Below are positions 16,802 through 26,300 of a DNA stretch of 64,000 nt, piece after piece (position 1 is the stretch's first letter; every line of letters starts with the position of its first letter). The stretch spans positions 1-64,000 of the forward strand of contig NZ_VUNS01000006.1 in assembly GCF_009695545.1 (NCBI RefSeq), read 5' to 3'. This DNA is from Victivallis lenta (GTDB taxonomy: Bacteria > Verrucomicrobiota > Lentisphaeria > Victivallales > Victivallaceae). The notes below the pieces were generated by a model. It had not been told where the DNA came from. It saw nothing but the letters and a program-made list of their open reading frames with translations, and ran no database searches. A program made the translations under genes and the position numbers.

Positions 16802-17905
16802 ATGCAGTTCATCGATTTGCACACGCAGTATAAACGGCATGAGGAGACCATCGACAAAGCCGTGAAAAGAGTCCTGGAGGATGGGCATTATATCGGAGGA
16901 CGGGAAGTCGGGGAACTGGAAAGTACTTTGGCCGCTTTCGTTGGGCGCCGGCATGCAATCGCCTGTGCCAATGGGACCGATGCATTGAAAATCGTGCTGA
17001 TGGCAAAGGGAATCGGACCCGGTGATGCGGTGTTTACGACGCCATTCACTTTCTTCGCCACGGCGGAGGTGGTCGGTAATCTCGGAGCAACCCCGGTTTT
17101 TGTCGACATTGATGAGAAAACTTATAATATTGATCCGGCAAAGCTGGATGAGGCGATCGGAAAGGTAAAGAAGGCGGGAACGCTGGTCCCCCGGGCAGTC
17201 ATTCCCGTGGACCTCTTCGGGCAGATCGCTGCTTTTGAGGCGATTGTACCGGTTGCGGAAAAGCATGGTTTATGGCTCCTGGAGGATGCGGCGCAATCTT
17301 TCGGAGCGCAACGCGGCGGCAGGCGTTCCTGTTCCTTCGGCCTGGCTTCAACGACGAGCTTTTTCCCCGCGAAGCCGCTCGGCTGTTACGGAGACGGGGG
17401 CATGATATTCACGGATGACGATGAACTTGCCGTGCTCTGCCGGTCAGTCGCGGTTCATGGCAAGGGGCGTGACAAATATGACAATGTCCGGCTTGGACTC
17501 AATTCACGCCTCGATACGATCCAGGCGGCGATTCTGCTGGAGAAATTCAAAATTTTCCCGGCCGAGCTGGAGGCGCGCGACGAAGCGGCAAGGCGTTACA
17601 GCACATGGTTGTCCGGCAAAGTCACAACTCCCTTCATCGAGCCCGGCTGTTGTTCGGCATGGGCGCAGTATTGCGTGCGTTCTCCGCGTCGGGGGGAGAT
17701 GATGGCAGCCTTGAAGACGGAGAAGATTCCAACTGCGGTCTATTACCCGGTTCCATTGCATAAAGTAACCGCTTTCTCCTATTTGTCTCCGGTGACTTTG
17801 CCGGTGTCGGAAGCTGTGGCGCAGGACATTTTCGCATTGCCGATGCACCCGTACCTGGAGGTGTCGGAACAGAAGAAAATCGCCGATGTCATCACGTCTT
17901 GCTAA
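16802..17905 (+). CDS. wbpE: UDP-3-keto-uronate aminotransferase (WbpE-like, DegT/DnrJ/EryC1)
   Basis: 367 aa. PLP-dependent sugar aminotransferase: ANGTDALKIVLMA, TPFTFFATAEVV, PVDLFGQ, LLEDAAQSFGA, and the Schiff-base lysine in SFFPAKPLGCYGDGG. It would transfer an amino group from glutamate to C3, supplying 2-oxoglutarate back to WbpB. AAGGA lies at suitable spacing before the ATG. Its 3' end overlaps the wzx start by 20 bases in another frame. Confidence 0.9.
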   Translation: MQFIDLHTQYKRHEETIDKAVKRVLEDGHYIGGREVGELESTLAAFVGRRHAIACANGTDALKIVLMAKGIGPGDAVFTTPFTFFATAEVVGNLGATPVFVDIDEKTYNIDPAKLDEAIGKVKKAGTLVPRAVIPVDLFGQIAAFEAIVPVAEKHGLWLLEDAAQSFGAQRGGRRSCSFGLASTTSFFPAKPLGCYGDGGMIFTDDDELAVLCRSVAVHGKGRDKYDNVRLGLNSRLDTIQAAILLEKFKIFPAELEARDEAARRYSTWLSGKVTTPFIEPGCCSAWAQYCVRSPRRGEMMAALKTEKIPTAVYYPVPLHKVTAFSYLSPVTLPVSEAVAQDIFALPMHPYLEVSEQKKIADVITSC

Positions 17906-19358
17906 AGTCATAGCCCTGTCGCTGGGACAGGGGTTGTCCAGTGTGGCGCTGATTGCTTCCAGCATTGTCTGCAACCGTTTTTTGAGCATGGCCGATCTTG
18001 CCACCTATCGGCAGACGATGCTGGCGTATGAGTTTGCCGTTCCCTTCCTGACGCTGGGAATTCCGAGTTCCCTTTATTATTTTCTATCGGGAGCGAAAGA
18101 GCGTCGGCGCGGAATCATCATCGACAATATTGCCATTTCGCTGGTTATGGGCAGTATTTTCAGTGTATTTCTGCTTCTGGGCGGAAACCGGCTGCTGGCA
18201 CTGCGATTTGACAATCCCGCACTGGAAACGACCCTGCGCTGGTTCATCATTTACCCGCTGCTGACATTCCCTGTGCTCAGCTTGAATTCGGTGTTGATCA
18301 TCTGCGACCGGATCACTCTCTCCGCGGTTTTTCAGTTGTGCACAAAGTGTCTGCTGGTTGCCGGAGTGATTGTTACTTGTATCGCCACCCGCAGCTATGA
18401 GTGGCCGCTGCTGGTGAAAATCATGGTTGCCGGAATATCATTGCCGGCCATGCTGTATATCGTGTTTCGGACTGTCCGGGGGGGAGCGGACTGGCCCCGC
18501 CTGAAAAATATCAGACAAATCCTGATTTATTCCGTACCGCTGGGGCTGGCCTCAATTGCCGGATCGGTATCCATTTCCCTCGACAAGGTCATTGTCTCTT
18601 CCATGTGTACGCCGGAAAGTTTTGCCGTCTACTCCTCCGGAGCGATCCAACTGCCCTTCATCGGTATCATCACCGGTTCGATCACGACAGTGATTCTGGC
18701 GGAAATGACCCTGCTGTGCAAAGAGGGAAAGCTCGGAAACGCATTGGAACTGTTTCGCCGGATTCCTGCTCAGACCGCCTTGTTTCTGTTTCCGCTGATG
18801 GTATTTTGCATCCTGTTCAATAAAGATATTATTCTGCTGTTTTACGGGCAGCGCTATGAGGCCAGCCATATTGTTTTTCTGATTTACCTGTGCTCGATTC
18901 CGATTTCAATCGTCACTTACGGGTCGGCTTTCACGGCGTTGAACAGGACGGCGAAGTATATGCAGGTTTCCATCGAGGAACTGGCGGTGAACTTTGTGCT
19001 GAGCTGTGGACTGGTATACCTTTTCGGCGCTTGGGGGGCTGCCCTCGGCACGATTCTGGCGTGTTATTTCTGGGCGGTTCCTCGGCTTTTGTATATTCTG
19101 AGCAGAGAGTTCAAATGCAGTATTTTCCATATGCTGCCGTTTGTCCAACTGGGAAAGACTCTTTTGTGCGCGGCTGCGGCCGGAGCAATCAGCGCCGCAG
19201 CACATCTGATACCCGGTCCGTCCGCGGTCAAACTGCTTTGCGGCGGTATTGTTTTCGGTTGCTGCTATTTGGCTGCTGCATGGTTTTTCATGCCGCAGAG
19301 TTATGCTGCGCTGTTAGGGATTGTCAAAAGGAATTTTCTGCGGAGAACGGTATCATGA
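17886..19358 (+). CDS. wzx: Wzx-type lipid-linked oligosaccharide flippase
   Basis: 490 aa, about 12-14 predicted membrane helices, typical of the polysaccharide (PST) branch of the MOP flippase superfamily ([21 protein letters not shown] at the start, [20 protein letters not shown] in the middle). It would move undecaprenyl-PP-linked repeat units across the inner membrane. The start overlaps wbpE by 20 bases. The stop overlaps the next start by 4 bases. Confidence 0.85.
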   Translation: MSSRLAKVIALSLGQGLSSVALIASSIVCNRFLSMADLATYRQTMLAYEFAVPFLTLGIPSSLYYFLSGAKERRRGIIIDNIAISLVMGSIFSVFLLLGGNRLLALRFDNPALETTLRWFIIYPLLTFPVLSLNSVLIICDRITLSAVFQLCTKCLLVAGVIVTCIATRSYEWPLLVKIMVAGISLPAMLYIVFRTVRGGADWPRLKNIRQILIYSVPLGLASIAGSVSISLDKVIVSSMCTPESFAVYSSGAIQLPFIGIITGSITTVILAEMTLLCKEGKLGNALELFRRIPAQTALFLFPLMVFCILFNKDIILLFYGQRYEASHIVFLIYLCSIPISIVTYGSAFTALNRTAKYMQVSIEELAVNFVLSCGLVYLFGAWGAALGTILACYFWAVPRLLYILSREFKCSIFHMLPFVQLGKTLLCAAAAGAISAAAHLIPGPSAVKLLCGGIVFGCCYLAAAWFFMPQSYAALLGIVKRNFLRRTVS

Positions 19359-19912
19359 GAGGAAAAAATACACTCCTGCATCCCTGGAGGATTCCCGGCA
19401 TTCTGCTGAACCGCCTTACCTGGCCGGTTCCGTTCGGGCTCTGGCTGGTCAATATGATCCATCAACGCGTCCTGCGGATTAACGCGGGAGTGCCGTTCAT
19501 GGTGCATTTTACCTCGCAGGTATGGGGGGACATCATACCGGGAAAAGATGTTTGGCGTTCATTCGCCTTTTCCGGAAATTGCTATATTCAGGGCTATAAC
19601 AGGATTGTAATCGGGGATGACACGATTTTTGCCCCGGGAGTCAGGATCATTTCCGCCAATCATGAATTGGACCGGGAAATTTCCGGGGATCGGGATGAGC
19701 TTGCCTCCGGACCGGGAATCGTGATCGGGAAGCGTGTATGGATCGGAGCCAATGCGGTTATTCTCCCGGGAGTTCGCATCGGAGATCATGCAATCATTGC
19801 CGCAGGAGCGGTCGTTACCAGAGACGTCCCGGCTTATGCCGTTGTCGGGGGCGTTCCGGCCGGAATTCTCCGTTACCGGGAGTTCATGCCGGAGAACAGC
19901 ATCGAAAACTGA
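19355..19912 (+). CDS. Hexapeptide-repeat acyltransferase
   Basis: 185 aa. A hydrophobic N-terminal segment (about 10-35) precedes a left-handed beta-helix of the serine/maltose acetyltransferase type ([57 protein letters not shown]). It probably O-acetylates a sugar of the polymer, perhaps at the membrane. The frame is open far upstream inside wzx, but the ATG at 19355 after CGGAG and overlapping the wzx stop is the natural start. Confidence 0.8.
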   Translation: MRGKNTLLHPWRIPGILLNRLTWPVPFGLWLVNMIHQRVLRINAGVPFMVHFTSQVWGDIIPGKDVWRSFAFSGNCYIQGYNRIVIGDDTIFAPGVRIISANHELDREISGDRDELASGPGIVIGKRVWIGANAVILPGVRIGDHAIIAAGAVVTRDVPAYAVVGGVPAGILRYREFMPENSIEN

Positions 19913-19991
19913 TTTATTCCGGGTGTCTGCCGCCGGCACGTCTTCCGGTTCGGAATCATTCAATTCTTAAGAAGCAAAAGAGAGGGATATC

Positions 19992-21155
19992 ATGAGTTCT
20001 GCCGAAATTTGCAGCCGATGTGTAATGGATACCAGCGAAAAAATCATCGATTTTGACGAGAACGGCCATTGCTGTTACTGTCGGGAGGCAATAAAACGGT
20101 TGGAGGCCGGCGAATGGAATCGTCATGGAGAAGCCGAGTTGAAAGCCGTGTTCGATCGAATGAAAGCGGAGTGTTCCGGCAGAAAGTACGACTGCATCAT
20201 CGGTATCTCCGGGGGCGTGGACAGTTCCTATGTCGCTTATATCGCCCACCGGTACGGGGTTCGAATGCTGGGGGTCCATGTGGATGCCGGGTGGAACACC
20301 CCGGTGTCTGAGAACAATATCCGGAAATTGTGCGAAAAGTATGGAGTCGATCTGGTTGTCGAGAAGGTTCCGCTCGACGAAATGATGGATCTGCAACGGG
20401 CTTATTTCATAAGCGGGGTTCCGAATCAGGATGTTCCCCAGGATCACGCTTTCTTCGCCGTTCTGTATCGCTATGCCATTGAACATGGAATCACCTGGAT
20501 TCTGGAGGGGAGAAACTTTTCCTCCGAGTCGATTCTCGGACGTGGATTGCGCTTCGACCCGAAAGACAGCGTGAATCTGCTGGACATTCATGCGAAATTC
20601 GGCAGAATCCCTTTGAAGAAATTCCCGATCATGGACGAGAAGACTTTTTATGAGGATATTCCGCGAAAAAAACAGTTTCAGGTGTTTTCACCTCTGGACC
20701 TGATTGATTACAATAAATTTGAGGCGATCAAAATCCTGCATGCGGATTGCGGGTTTGAATATTACGGCGGGAAACACCTGGAATCCCGTTTCACCAAGCT
20801 TTACCAGAATTACATCCTTCCACAGAAATTCCATTGCGACAAGCGCCGGGCGCATCTCTCCAGCCTGATCGTTGCCGGACAGCTTTCGCGGGAGGACGCA
20901 CTGGCCGAGCTGGCCCGGCCGCCTTATGGGGACCCTGCCGAGCTGGAAATGGATATCCGGTACTTTATCGACAAGGTTGGCCTGACTCGGGAGGAATTTG
21001 ACCGGATCATGCAGGAAGAGCCTCGCGAACACACCGATTTCAAAGTGAACAAGTATTATCGTCGAAGCAAGCTGTTGAAAAATCCGTGGGTGCGGTTTGT
21101 GTTGTCTGTACCGGGTATCGGCTGGGGAAAACGCATCCTGAAACGCTGGTTCTGA
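19992..21155 (+). CDS. wbpG: N-acetyl sugar amidotransferase (WbpG family)
   Basis: 387 aa. N-terminal zinc cysteines (CSRCVMD, CCYC) and the PP-loop IGISGGVDSSYVAY, then the conserved VHVDAGWNTPVSENNI. In P. aeruginosa O5, WbpG works with the HisH/HisF-like ammonia-channelling pair to turn the 3-acetamido group of ManNAc3NAcA into an acetamidino group. This fits the WbpA/B/D/E/I set just upstream. No HisH or HisF homologue is in the window. A GAGAGGGA ribosome site lies directly before the start. A 79-base gap separates it from the acyltransferase. Confidence 0.87.
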   Translation: MSSAEICSRCVMDTSEKIIDFDENGHCCYCREAIKRLEAGEWNRHGEAELKAVFDRMKAECSGRKYDCIIGISGGVDSSYVAYIAHRYGVRMLGVHVDAGWNTPVSENNIRKLCEKYGVDLVVEKVPLDEMMDLQRAYFISGVPNQDVPQDHAFFAVLYRYAIEHGITWILEGRNFSSESILGRGLRFDPKDSVNLLDIHAKFGRIPLKKFPIMDEKTFYEDIPRKKQFQVFSPLDLIDYNKFEAIKILHADCGFEYYGGKHLESRFTKLYQNYILPQKFHCDKRRAHLSSLIVAGQLSREDALAELARPPYGDPAELEMDIRYFIDKVGLTREEFDRIMQEEPREHTDFKVNKYYRRSKLLKNPWVRFVLSVPGIGWGKRILKRWF

Positions 21156-21162
21156 GCAGACA

Positions 21163-22404
21163 ATGCGGAAGAATATCCTCATTGTTTGCGACGCCTTCCC
21201 ACCCGATTTTGCACCGAGGATGGGATATATGTGCAAATACTTGTCTGCGGCCGGGTGGCATTTTCATGTATTGCTTTCGGAACACGATGAATCCGGCAAA
21301 CGGGATTATGGACATCTGGCGGGATTTGCCGAAGTTCACCGGATTCCGCGTCGGAAGCACGGTCGGTTTCGTCTTTTTCTGAATCGCATCTGTTCGCGTT
21401 TTGTGCCGCCTGCCGTGCCGTTTGCCGATCGGCAGGCCATGCTCGATACCGGCCGCAGAGTGATTCGGGAGCGGGATATCGAATTGGTTGTGGCCTCCTC
21501 CTATACCACCTGGCCTCTGCCGCTGGCCGGTCAGCTCGCACGAGAATCGGGTCTGCCCCTGCTGGTCGATCTCCGTGATATTCAGGAACAGTGGCCGGAT
21601 AAGGGAGTGTGGTATCGACTTCAGCGCGGCATGCACCTCCGACATCTGTTGAAATGTCGGAACCGGGTTTTGCGGGAAGCTGCTGCCGTGACGACCGTCT
21701 CTGAATGGCATCAGAAAACGCTGTCGGCATTCAATTCGCGTACGGAATTGATATTCAACGGGTTTGATCCGGAGCTTTTTCGCCCGGAACCTCCCCGCGC
21801 CTCGCGTGTTTTTAAAATCGTTTATGCCGGAACGATCGGTGCGCTCTCCTTCCGCGATCCGGAATTGCTGTTTGCTGCCTGCGCCCGTCTGGTAAAAGCG
21901 GGAATCATTTCGCCGGATAAATTTAAAATCCAGTTTTACAGCGAAAACGGTGCAGAACGGCTGCTGGAAGAGCTTTTGCTGCGCTATCCGATCCGTGAAT
22001 ATCTGGATTTCCCCGGCTATGTCTCTCCTCAAGAGGTGCCGGGGGTGGTGGGGGACGCCCAGATCCTGCTGCTGCTCGCCAATCGCGGCAAGGGAGGAAA
22101 TCCGACGGGAATCATGTCGACAAAACTGTTCGAATATCTCGCCGTCAATCGTCCTTTGCTGCTGGTCCGCAGTGACGAAGATTGCCTGGAACTCGAGATT
22201 CGCAGGACCCGGGCCGGAGCCGCCTGCCGCACAGTGGAAGAGGTTCAGGAGTTTCTGGAGAAACATTATCGTTATTGGCAGGAAAACGGCTGCACGGTAG
22301 GCTCTACCGATCTCGCCGCTTGTGACAAATACTCCCGGCGTACCCAGGCAGATCAGTTTGCGGTGCTGTTTGAAGCATTGATTGCCGGACGGAGTTTGAA
22401 ATGA
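21163..22404 (+). CDS. GT4-family (GT-B) glycosyltransferase
   Basis: 413 aa. N-terminal ILIVCDAFPPDFAPRMGYMCKYL is the usual GT4 opening; the C-terminal nucleotide-sugar half carries VYAGTIGALSFRDPELLF and the donor-site region STKLFEYLAVNRPLLLV, where the E of LFEYL matches the GT4 glutamate. Likely adds one sugar to the repeat unit at the cytoplasmic face. Donor and linkage are unknown. Confidence 0.8.
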   Translation: MRKNILIVCDAFPPDFAPRMGYMCKYLSAAGWHFHVLLSEHDESGKRDYGHLAGFAEVHRIPRRKHGRFRLFLNRICSRFVPPAVPFADRQAMLDTGRRVIRERDIELVVASSYTTWPLPLAGQLARESGLPLLVDLRDIQEQWPDKGVWYRLQRGMHLRHLLKCRNRVLREAAAVTTVSEWHQKTLSAFNSRTELIFNGFDPELFRPEPPRASRVFKIVYAGTIGALSFRDPELLFAACARLVKAGIISPDKFKIQFYSENGAERLLEELLLRYPIREYLDFPGYVSPQEVPGVVGDAQILLLLANRGKGGNPTGIMSTKLFEYLAVNRPLLLVRSDEDCLELEIRRTRAGAACRTVEEVQEFLEKHYRYWQENGCTVGSTDLAACDKYSRRTQADQFAVLFEALIAGRSLK

Positions 22405-23204
22405 ACATTCAATTCTTTTCCCGTTCCATGAATTACCCGCTTTATGTCCGCTCTCGCGGCAGCATACGGTTGCCGTGGCCCTGCAATCGTTACTTGTATA
22501 CGACGGCCGACGGTTATTTTTACCGGATGCTGCGGAGCGATGCGGACATCGCCATCAATATTGATGAGGACGCCTTCGTCTATGACAACAAGCGCCTGCG
22601 CGAGCTCCTGGAGTTTTTTCTGGATCATCATTATGTGAACTGCGGGATGCCGGACGGCGGAGTTGTGGAGACTAAACAGGACAACCCGCTTGTAACCAAT
22701 GCTTTCTTCAATATTCTGGACTTGAGGATCATTCGCCGGAATTTCAGCATGAAGCTTCTTGCCGATTACCGGGTCTGGAAGCCGGAATGGGAAACCCTGA
22801 TTCCGGCACACATGATGAGGACTCCTTACCGTTTCTGGATGTATGAGCCCTATTACCCATTTTTCTGTTATCTGGCCGTCAATTTCAAGACGCTCTATTT
22901 GGATGCCAGGCCTCATCCGGATGGGATCAGCACTTGTCTGCTGGATCATCGCGGCGAGGTTTTTCTGCTTCACTCCTGGTTTTCGCGAGAGTACGGAGTT
23001 TCACCGGAGCATACGGCGAGGATCAATGCGCTTTTTGCGGAATGCGGCGGAGAATTACGGATTCCCGAATGGCGGCTGCAGGGAACCCGCCTTCTGGAGA
23101 GAATCGGGTTCAAATGTCTGTACCGTCCATATTTCAAGGGACGGTTGATGGCCGGTGCGGTCCGCCGGCGCCTGGACCGTTTCGCGAAGAAGGCGTGCCG
23201 GTGA
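22401..23204 (+). CDS. Unknown protein, possible GT-A-like glycosyltransferase
   Basis: 267 aa with no family I can name. A DxD-like run (INIDEDAFVYDN, about residues 52-63) and its position among glycosyltransferases suggest a GT-A fold. A histidine motif HSWFSREYG lies near 197-205, where some GT-A enzymes coordinate metal. There is no signal peptide or membrane segment; the C-terminus is basic (RRRLDRFAKKACR). It overlaps both neighbours by 4 bases, so it is a firm member of the operon. Function inferred only from context. Confidence 0.55.
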   Translation: MNIQFFSRSMNYPLYVRSRGSIRLPWPCNRYLYTTADGYFYRMLRSDADIAINIDEDAFVYDNKRLRELLEFFLDHHYVNCGMPDGGVVETKQDNPLVTNAFFNILDLRIIRRNFSMKLLADYRVWKPEWETLIPAHMMRTPYRFWMYEPYYPFFCYLAVNFKTLYLDARPHPDGISTCLLDHRGEVFLLHSWFSREYGVSPEHTARINALFAECGGELRIPEWRLQGTRLLERIGFKCLYRPYFKGRLMAGAVRRRLDRFAKKACR

Positions 23205-23986
23205 GTGCTTCCGTTGCTTTCGGCCGGGAGCCGGCCCTTTCATTCCGGAACCGTTCGGCCTTCCGCCGGCGGCTGCTGGTGCTGGCGGCGCTCCTGCTGG
23301 CGGCGCTGATTCCGCGGCTGGTCTGTTTGCATTTTGCCGGTGTTCCACGGGATACCGTCAAATATCTGGCCTGTGCCGAAACCATCCGCAGCGGGGATAA
23401 AGAGAAACTGGACGCTTTCCCGGCGCACATCTGGTCTTACTGCCGGCTTCTGGCATTTTTCGAACCGCAGCATATGATGGCAGCCGGACGGATGCTGAAT
23501 CTGCTGTGCGGTCTTCTCTTGATCGTGGTCTGCCGGCAGATGGGGGAGGAGATATCAGGCAGTGGAAAGGTCGCTGCCGCCGCTGCTCTGCTGGCAGCAG
23601 GAAATCCGTTTCTTGTGGAAAATTCCACGGTCGTTCTCCGCGATACGCCGGGGCTGCTGCTGTTCGCTGCAGCCCTGCTTTGCCTGCTTCGCGGCAGCCG
23701 GACGGAATTGCTGCGGTATTACGTGCTGGCCGGCATTGCCGGTGCGGCGGCCGTCGCAATCCGGCTCGAGGAGGCGGAGCTGCTGCTTTGCGGCGCTTTG
23801 ATAGCCGGTTATCAGAAAATGGAATGCGGCAGGATACAGTGGCGCGGGTGGTTCTGCTTTGCCGCCGTATTGCTGGTGACCTTTTTCGTCATTCTGCTCA
23901 GCCTGGTTCCGCTCTCCGCTTCCGGATGGGGACTCATTCTGGATTTCTGGATGAAAATCCGGTTTCATCTTTGGGGGAGTGCCTGA
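23201..23986 (+). CDS. Polytopic membrane glycosyltransferase-like protein, N-terminal part
   Basis: 261 aa from a GTG overlapping the previous stop, with AAGAAGG upstream. It begins with a membrane helix (LLVLAALLLAALIPRLVCLHF), then VPRDTVKYLACAETIRSGD, the acidic first-loop pattern seen in GT39/GT83/ArnT-like (GT-C) transferases, and four to six more helices. The frame stops at 23984 while the next frame continues with further membrane helices from 23992. The break sits beside a run of five G (23973-23977). One missing or extra base there would give a single protein of about 690 residues. It is either a real frameshift, a phase-variable tract, a sequencing error or two coupled genes. Confidence 0.65.
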   Translation: MSASVAFGREPALSFRNRSAFRRRLLVLAALLLAALIPRLVCLHFAGVPRDTVKYLACAETIRSGDKEKLDAFPAHIWSYCRLLAFFEPQHMMAAGRMLNLLCGLLLIVVCRQMGEEISGSGKVAAAAALLAAGNPFLVENSTVVLRDTPGLLLFAAALLCLLRGSRTELLRYYVLAGIAGAAAVAIRLEEAELLLCGALIAGYQKMECGRIQWRGWFCFAAVLLVTFFVILLSLVPLSASGWGLILDFWMKIRFHLWGSA

Positions 23987-23991
23987 GAGAT

Positions 23992-25281
23992 ATGCATTAC
24001 TGGGACAGCCTGAACAGTATCATCCGCTGTTCGTTCGAACCGGTTTTCGTCATTGGATGTGCGGTGTTCGCTATGGCGTTCTGGCTGCCTGGCCGACAGC
24101 CGCGGATAAGGATGTTGCGGCTGCTGGCGTGTCTGGCCGGAGCAATGGTGCTCTGGCGGGTCGTAGTCGGTCTGGCGTCAAGCCGTTACGCGGCAAATCC
24201 GGCTCTGCTGTTTTTTCTCGGTTGCGCGGTGCTTGTCGAACCGGAATGGTGGCCGGGACGTCTGGGGAGGTGGAGGAGGCGGTGCGGGATTCTGCTTATC
24301 GGTATCGTGGTGCTCGCCGGAATGGGCAGGAGTATGAAGGTTGCTTGCAACATCAAAGATTTTACCGCGATATCTTCGGCCCTCGAACGGCTGACGGCAA
24401 AGAGTATTCGGCCGAAGATCATTGTGCTGAATCGGGAAGCTGCGCGGATTGGCTATTTTTTCCGGGGTTGTCCTGTATTCGATGGTACTGTTTCCGAAAA
24501 GGCTCGGGTCGAATTGCAGTATTCGGATTGGGAAAACGATATCGTCTTGTTCGTCGGGGATCCGGAAAGAATGAAAGTGTTTTCGGAGGAGTTTCCGGGG
24601 GGGCTGCAGGCGGATGAGGTATTTCTTGATTCCGGCACCGGTTTTCGGATCTACCGCCGGATAAATCAGGCGTTTTCGTCGCACCGGGCGCTGGTCGCCG
24701 GAGAGGCAGCCGCCCGTCTGGCACCGGATGAATGCGGGGAGGACTTCGAGAATCCGGTTCCGACAGATGCGGTTCGCCGCCCCGAATTCGGGGAATTGCA
24801 GAAGCGCGGCTTGGAACTGCCGGCTTCACCGTTTCCGTTTTCGGCGAAACTGATTCCGAATCCGGGACACCGCTTCAATCATATCCGCGACGGCGTGATC
24901 CGGCTGATCGGTCCGGAGTCGCCTGAACATATTGCCGGCCGTTATTCTCTGTTGGCGGATCTGAAAACGGATTCCGGCGGTTTCAATCTGGAAGCTGTGC
25001 CGCTGACGAAAGGGGAACTGCGCGGAGAACTGCTTTTCCGCGGAGGGGCTGGAGCGCGCATCGAGGTTCTCGGCATTGAAATTCCGGACGGCAGCCAGCC
25101 GAGACGCACGGTGTCGATCGCCCGGGCCGGATGTCCGGCTCCCGGCAAAATCTACAAGCTGGAATGGAGTTACCGGGCGGAACCGGAACGGAACATTCGT
25201 CAGGTGATTCCCGTACTGCTGCTCAATGGCCGGATTGTCATCGACAATATCCGCGTGGTTTCAGGAAAGAGACAGGAATGA
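23992..25281 (+). CDS. Polytopic membrane protein, C-terminal part (same broken gene)
   Basis: 429 aa from ATG 23992. Three or so membrane helices (PVFVIGCAVFAMAFWLPG, LLACLAGAMVLWRVVVGLA, ILLIGIVVLAGMG) are followed by a soluble part: a small alpha/beta region (about 120-190) and a beta-rich domain of about 230 residues resembling a carbohydrate-binding sandwich (GRYSLLADLKTDSGGFNLE). GT-C transferases commonly end in such a periplasmic domain. The frame is open upstream from 23506, and residues before 23992 also look GT-C-like (ENPVSSLGECLRDMHYWD), supporting a frameshift. Confidence 0.6.
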   Translation: MHYWDSLNSIIRCSFEPVFVIGCAVFAMAFWLPGRQPRIRMLRLLACLAGAMVLWRVVVGLASSRYAANPALLFFLGCAVLVEPEWWPGRLGRWRRRCGILLIGIVVLAGMGRSMKVACNIKDFTAISSALERLTAKSIRPKIIVLNREAARIGYFFRGCPVFDGTVSEKARVELQYSDWENDIVLFVGDPERMKVFSEEFPGGLQADEVFLDSGTGFRIYRRINQAFSSHRALVAGEAAARLAPDECGEDFENPVPTDAVRRPEFGELQKRGLELPASPFPFSAKLIPNPGHRFNHIRDGVIRLIGPESPEHIAGRYSLLADLKTDSGGFNLEAVPLTKGELRGELLFRGGAGARIEVLGIEIPDGSQPRRTVSIARAGCPAPGKIYKLEWSYRAEPERNIRQVIPVLLLNGRIVIDNIRVVSGKRQE

Positions 25282-26300
25282 AAATCACTTATATCGCACC
25301 ATTCAGTCCCGGATGCACCGGCAGAATGAGGGGTGAGTGCCTGCTGCGGAATTTCCCATCGGCTGAGTTCACCGTGATTGATACGGCGGTTCCTCTGCAG
25401 GACACGTCGCGTCTGTGGCGAAGCATCGGCTGGCGATTTCAGGTCGGTCCGATGATTTCCGGTCTGAATGAATATATTCGTCGAAGGATTCCGGCAAAGA
25501 CACAGGAACTGATCTGGGTGGACAAGGCAGTATTTCTTACGCCGGAACTCACCCGGTTGCTGCGGGATCGGGCAAAGTTGCTGGTTCATTACACGCCGGA
25601 TATGGCATTTTGCGCCAATCGATCCGCTCTGTTCTACAGGAGTGCACATTATTATGATTATCTGATCACGACCAAAACCTGCGAAGCGAACGATTACCGG
25701 CGGCTGGTGGACGCCGGTAAAACGCAAATCATCATGACGACCCAGGGGTTTCAGGCTCAGCTTCATCGGCCGGTCGTTCCGTTTGAACGGAAAAAGGGGG
25801 TCGTGTTCATCGGACTGCATGAGCCGTCGCGGGAGCTGGTTCTCGATCGCCTGCTTGCCGGCGGTGTGCCGCTTCTTCTGGCGGGAGTCGGCTGGGAGTC
25901 GTTCGTCCGCAGGCATCGGCTGCCGCATCTGGATTATCGTGGGAGATCGCTTTTCGGTGATTCGTATGTAGAGGCCGTCTCCGGCGGCATGTTCGCCTGG
26001 GGGGCGCTCTCCAAGCGTTTCCCGGAGCGGCACACGACCAGAACCTTTGAAATTCCCGCCTGCGGAACTGCGCTGATCACGGAGCGGAATGAGGAAATTT
26101 CCGTTTTTTTTGGGGAGAAAGAAGCAATATTTTACTCTTCTGTCGGGGAAATGATTGAAAAAATTTTTTACTATCAGGCGCATCCGGATGAATTACGGCA
26201 GTTGACTGTTCGCGGAAACGCAGCCGTACATGCCCGGGCTCTGGATTATGACAGCATCATTTCCGGGCTTCTCCGTTCCATGGGGGTGGAGAAATGCTGA
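25278..26300 (+). CDS. CgeB-like glycosyltransferase (GT-B)
   Basis: 340 aa. Layout of the CgeB/YkvP-type glycosyl transferase group: KITYIAPFSPGCTGRMRGE at the start, LVHYTPDMAF, then a C-terminal half with GVVFIGLHEPSRELVLDRLL and HTTRTFEIPACGTALIT, the usual donor-binding motif (RxFEIPACG). It starts inside the preceding stop (ATGA) after a good AGGA. Sugar unknown. Confidence 0.75.
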   Translation: MKITYIAPFSPGCTGRMRGECLLRNFPSAEFTVIDTAVPLQDTSRLWRSIGWRFQVGPMISGLNEYIRRRIPAKTQELIWVDKAVFLTPELTRLLRDRAKLLVHYTPDMAFCANRSALFYRSAHYYDYLITTKTCEANDYRRLVDAGKTQIIMTTQGFQAQLHRPVVPFERKKGVVFIGLHEPSRELVLDRLLAGGVPLLLAGVGWESFVRRHRLPHLDYRGRSLFGDSYVEAVSGGMFAWGALSKRFPERHTTRTFEIPACGTALITERNEEISVFFGEKEAIFYSSVGEMIEKIFYYQAHPDELRQLTVRGNAAVHARALDYDSIISGLLRSMGVEKC

